DNA of 32,898 nucleotides from Actinobacteria bacterium RBG_16_68_21 (GTDB lineage: Bacteria > Actinomycetota > Acidimicrobiia > Spongiisociales > UBA11373): positions 259 through 33,156 of the forward strand of contig MELR01000005.1 of the NCBI GenBank assembly GCA_001767695.1. Reading direction: 5' to 3'. The notes below the pieces were generated by a model that was not told the DNA's origin, ran no database searches, and saw only the letters and a program-made list of their open reading frames with translations. A program made the position numbers and the translations under genes. Numbering within the stretch: the stretch's first letter is position 1; every line of letters begins with the position of its first letter. Positions 31,683 through 32,898 of this stretch are shown one piece after another.

Positions 31683-31961
31683 CTACGGAGTGGCGACCGG
31701 CTCGCCCGCTGCCGTCCAGGCGGCATAGCTGCCGGGGAAGGCCTTCACATTGCTGAACCCGAGCACTTGAAGGATGGATTCGGACAGAGCGGCAGGCCAT
31801 CCCGACTTGCAGTAGACGATCACCTGCGTGTCGGTGGGGATCAGGCTCGTATTGTCGGCCAGGGTTCTCAGGTCGATGTTGGTCGCGCCGGGGATGAAGC
31901 CCTCGGCGTACTCGCTCGGAGTGCGCACGTCGATCAGGAAGGCTCCGGCCTCGATCGCCAC
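31683..31961 (-). CDS. Rhodanese-like domain protein (N-terminally truncated)
   Basis: A 92-aa rhodanese (sulfurtransferase) domain. FLIDVRTPSEYAEGFIPGATNIDL is the first half and the active-site loop is CKSGWPAA with the persulfide-carrying Cys. The only start codon after the upstream in-frame TAG is GTG at 31961, inside what looks like the domain: STIPEGWLSAGDVEAV lies upstream in frame, as expected for the family's lead-in. So the open part is probably a remnant of a longer, possibly exported, protein. It could still be a minimal active domain. Confidence 0.6.
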   Translation of the reverse strand: MAIEAGAFLIDVRTPSEYAEGFIPGATNIDLRTLADNTSLIPTDTQVIVYCKSGWPAALSESILQVLGFSNVKAFPGSYAAWTAAGEPVATP

Positions 31962-32081
31962 CTTGACGGCCTCGACGTCTCCCGCCGACAGCCAACCTTC
32001 GGGGATGGTGCTCTAGAAGCCGTCGACGGCGGCGAGCAGTTCGGGGGCGATGTCGGGTGCGGCAAACGTCTCAGGCGCCAC
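31962..32081 (-). pseudogene. Broken 5' part of the rhodanese gene with in-frame amber codon
   Basis: In the rhodanese frame, reading leftward from GTG 32081, comes VAPETFAAPDIAPELLAAVDGF, then TAG at 32013-32015, then STIPEGWLSAGDV continuing into the domain. The segment before the TAG looks like the helix that precedes the domain in related exported rhodaneses, where the interrupted position would be a Leu (TTG to TAG is one change). No signal peptide is found further upstream; the sequence there is the CMD gene in another frame. A sequencing error is also possible. Confidence 0.45.
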
Positions 32082-32304
32082 CAGGTCCGTCGGCGCGGAG
32101 GGCTCGGCGCACGTGGGACTTGAGTGCCGAGTCGAGGCCACCACCGAGGGAGATGCCGATCTTGATCAGCTGACAGGTGCGCTCGTCCAACGGACCACCA
32201 GCCATCGTCGCCTCAGTCGCCGCCGCGTTAGCCTCGGCCAGCGCCGGGAACCGCGCCGAGAACTTGAGGTGTGTATCGGGCAGGTGCTCGCCCTCGGTGC
32301 CCAT
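32071..32304 (-). CDS. Carboxymuconolactone decarboxylase (CMD/AhpD-like) family protein, C-terminally truncated
   Basis: A 77-aa protein with the segment FPALAEANAAATEATMAG, then LDERTCQLIKIGISLGGGLDSALKSHVRRAL, which fits the CMD family helix pair; the CxxC redox motif of AhpD is absent. The ATG at 32304 follows GAGGAG. The family is usually 100 aa or more with a further C-terminal helix, and here the frame ends abruptly with RADGPGGA. This suggests a frameshift or deletion that joined it to the damaged rhodanese gene. Confidence 0.6.
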   Translation of the reverse strand: MGTEGEHLPDTHLKFSARFPALAEANAAATEATMAGGPLDERTCQLIKIGISLGGGLDSALKSHVRRALRADGPGGA

Positions 32305-32483
32305 GTCGCAGCTCCTCGATCGTGTCGCCGCGAGCGTAGCCAGCGGGCGACCGGAGCCGCCTCGAACGGGAAGAGGCCAGTTCCGGGCTGGGAGCGAGTC
32401 GACGTGCCGACGGCGCATGGCGCACGCGGGCAGCGGTTGCATGACATCGCACTAGCCTCCCGCGGCAGTTGGAAAGGAGGGCG

Positions 32484-32898
32484 ATGCCGCTCGTTGCCGG
32501 AGTCGATACGTCCACCCAATCCACCAAGGTCGTGGTCGTCGACGTCGATACGGGAACGATCGTCGCCCAGGGCCTGGCCCCGCATAAAGTCACCGGCACC
32601 GGTGGAGCTCGCGAGACCGATCCCGAGGTGTGGTGGACCGCACTGCACGATGCCCTCGCCCAGACAGAGCGAACGAAGGACATCGCCGCGATCTCCGTGG
32701 CCGGCCAGCAGCATGGGCTTGTCGTTCTCGACGAGGCGGGGCGGCCGGTGCGGCCTGCGAAGCTCTGGAACGACACCGAATCTGCCGAGGATGCCCGCCG
32801 GATGATCGACGCCTTTGGCGGTCCCTTGTGGTGGGCGGAGCACATCGGACTCGTGCCCGTCGCGTCGTTCACTGCGACGAAATGGGCATGGCTGAGGC
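32484..32898 (+). CDS. xylB: FGGY-family carbohydrate kinase, xylulokinase-like, partial
   Basis: The first 138 residues of a sugar kinase. GVDTSTQSTKVVVVD is the N-terminal phosphate-binding motif and VAGQQHGLVVLD the second, where xylulokinase has the similar SGQMHG; KLWNDTES follows as in XylB. AAAGGAGG just upstream supports the ATG at 32484. The gene runs off the right edge. It would phosphorylate a ketose such as xylulose, giving a substrate for transketolase, but related kinases for other sugars cannot be excluded. Confidence 0.8.
   Translation, partial: MPLVAGVDTSTQSTKVVVVDVDTGTIVAQGLAPHKVTGTGGARETDPEVWWTALHDALAQTERTKDIAAISVAGQQHGLVVLDEAGRPVRPAKLWNDTESAEDARRMIDAFGGPLWWAEHIGLVPVASFTATKWAWLR

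Noticed and set aside
32013-32081. TAG at 32013 as the true stop of a frameshifted CMD gene
   Set aside because: Possible, but the residues before the TAG join more naturally to the rhodanese lead-in that follows (VDGF, then STIPEGW) than to a CMD C-terminus; kept only as an alternative.

Overview
The window is bacterial DNA of high GC content (roughly two thirds G+C by eye) with densely packed genes, many GTG starts, ATGA/GTGA stop-start overlaps and purine-rich ribosome binding sites. The solute-binding protein has a lipobox followed by a Thr-rich linker. Together these suggest an Actinomycetota chromosome, perhaps of the Acidimicrobiia type; this is inference, since no rRNA or other marker gene is present. 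I see no mobile element, CRISPR array, tRNA or rRNA. The region looks like one large accessory catabolic island.

Layout. (1) 1-4674, minus strand: a branched-chain-amino-acid-type ABC importer, livH-livM-livG-livF-livK, with livK running off the left edge. (2) 4972-13236, plus strand: a LarA-like (lactate racemase family) protein, a C_GCAxxG_C_C protein, a cupin, a split transketolase, an SDR dehydrogenase, an MBL-fold hydrolase, an MFS transporter and a PHP phosphatase. (3) 13534-26774, minus strand, read right to left: an FAH-family protein, an archaeal-type (type II) glyceraldehyde-3-phosphate dehydrogenase, a phosphoglycerate kinase, a Tm-1-like/UPF0261 protein, a stand-alone phosphohistidine (PEP-utilising) protein, an HPr-kinase-like P-loop protein, a three-subunit molybdenum hydroxylase, a cyclase-family hydrolase and a zinc alcohol dehydrogenase. 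(4) 26991-31616, plus strand: a cupin, a Dabb protein, a Gfo/Idh/MocA oxidoreductase and a molybdate importer modABC. (5) 31683-32304, minus strand: a damaged rhodanese/carboxymuconolactone-decarboxylase pair. (6) 32484 to the right edge: the start of an FGGY sugar kinase (xylulokinase-like).

How it may work together (inference). Importers (ABC and MFS), dehydrogenases (SDR, MDR, Gfo/Idh/MocA, Mo-hydroxylase), hydrolases (cyclase family, FAH, MBL) and carbon-rearranging or phosphorylating enzymes (transketolase, FGGY kinase, GAPDH/PGK, phosphohistidine protein) suggest breakdown of a sugar, sugar acid or related hydroxylated compound. The modABC importer would supply molybdenum for the hydroxylase. 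The substrate cannot be read from the sequence.

The most unusual signals are: a shared 14-bp dyad (about GRTNATCGATNAYC) at four sites, three of them at recognisable promoters of separate transcription units, implying one off-window regulator; an operon of archaeal-type GAPDH with an aberrant PGK; a phosphohistidine-domain protein with no ATP-grasp partner; and an HPr-kinase-like protein at the head of the molybdenum hydroxylase operon.
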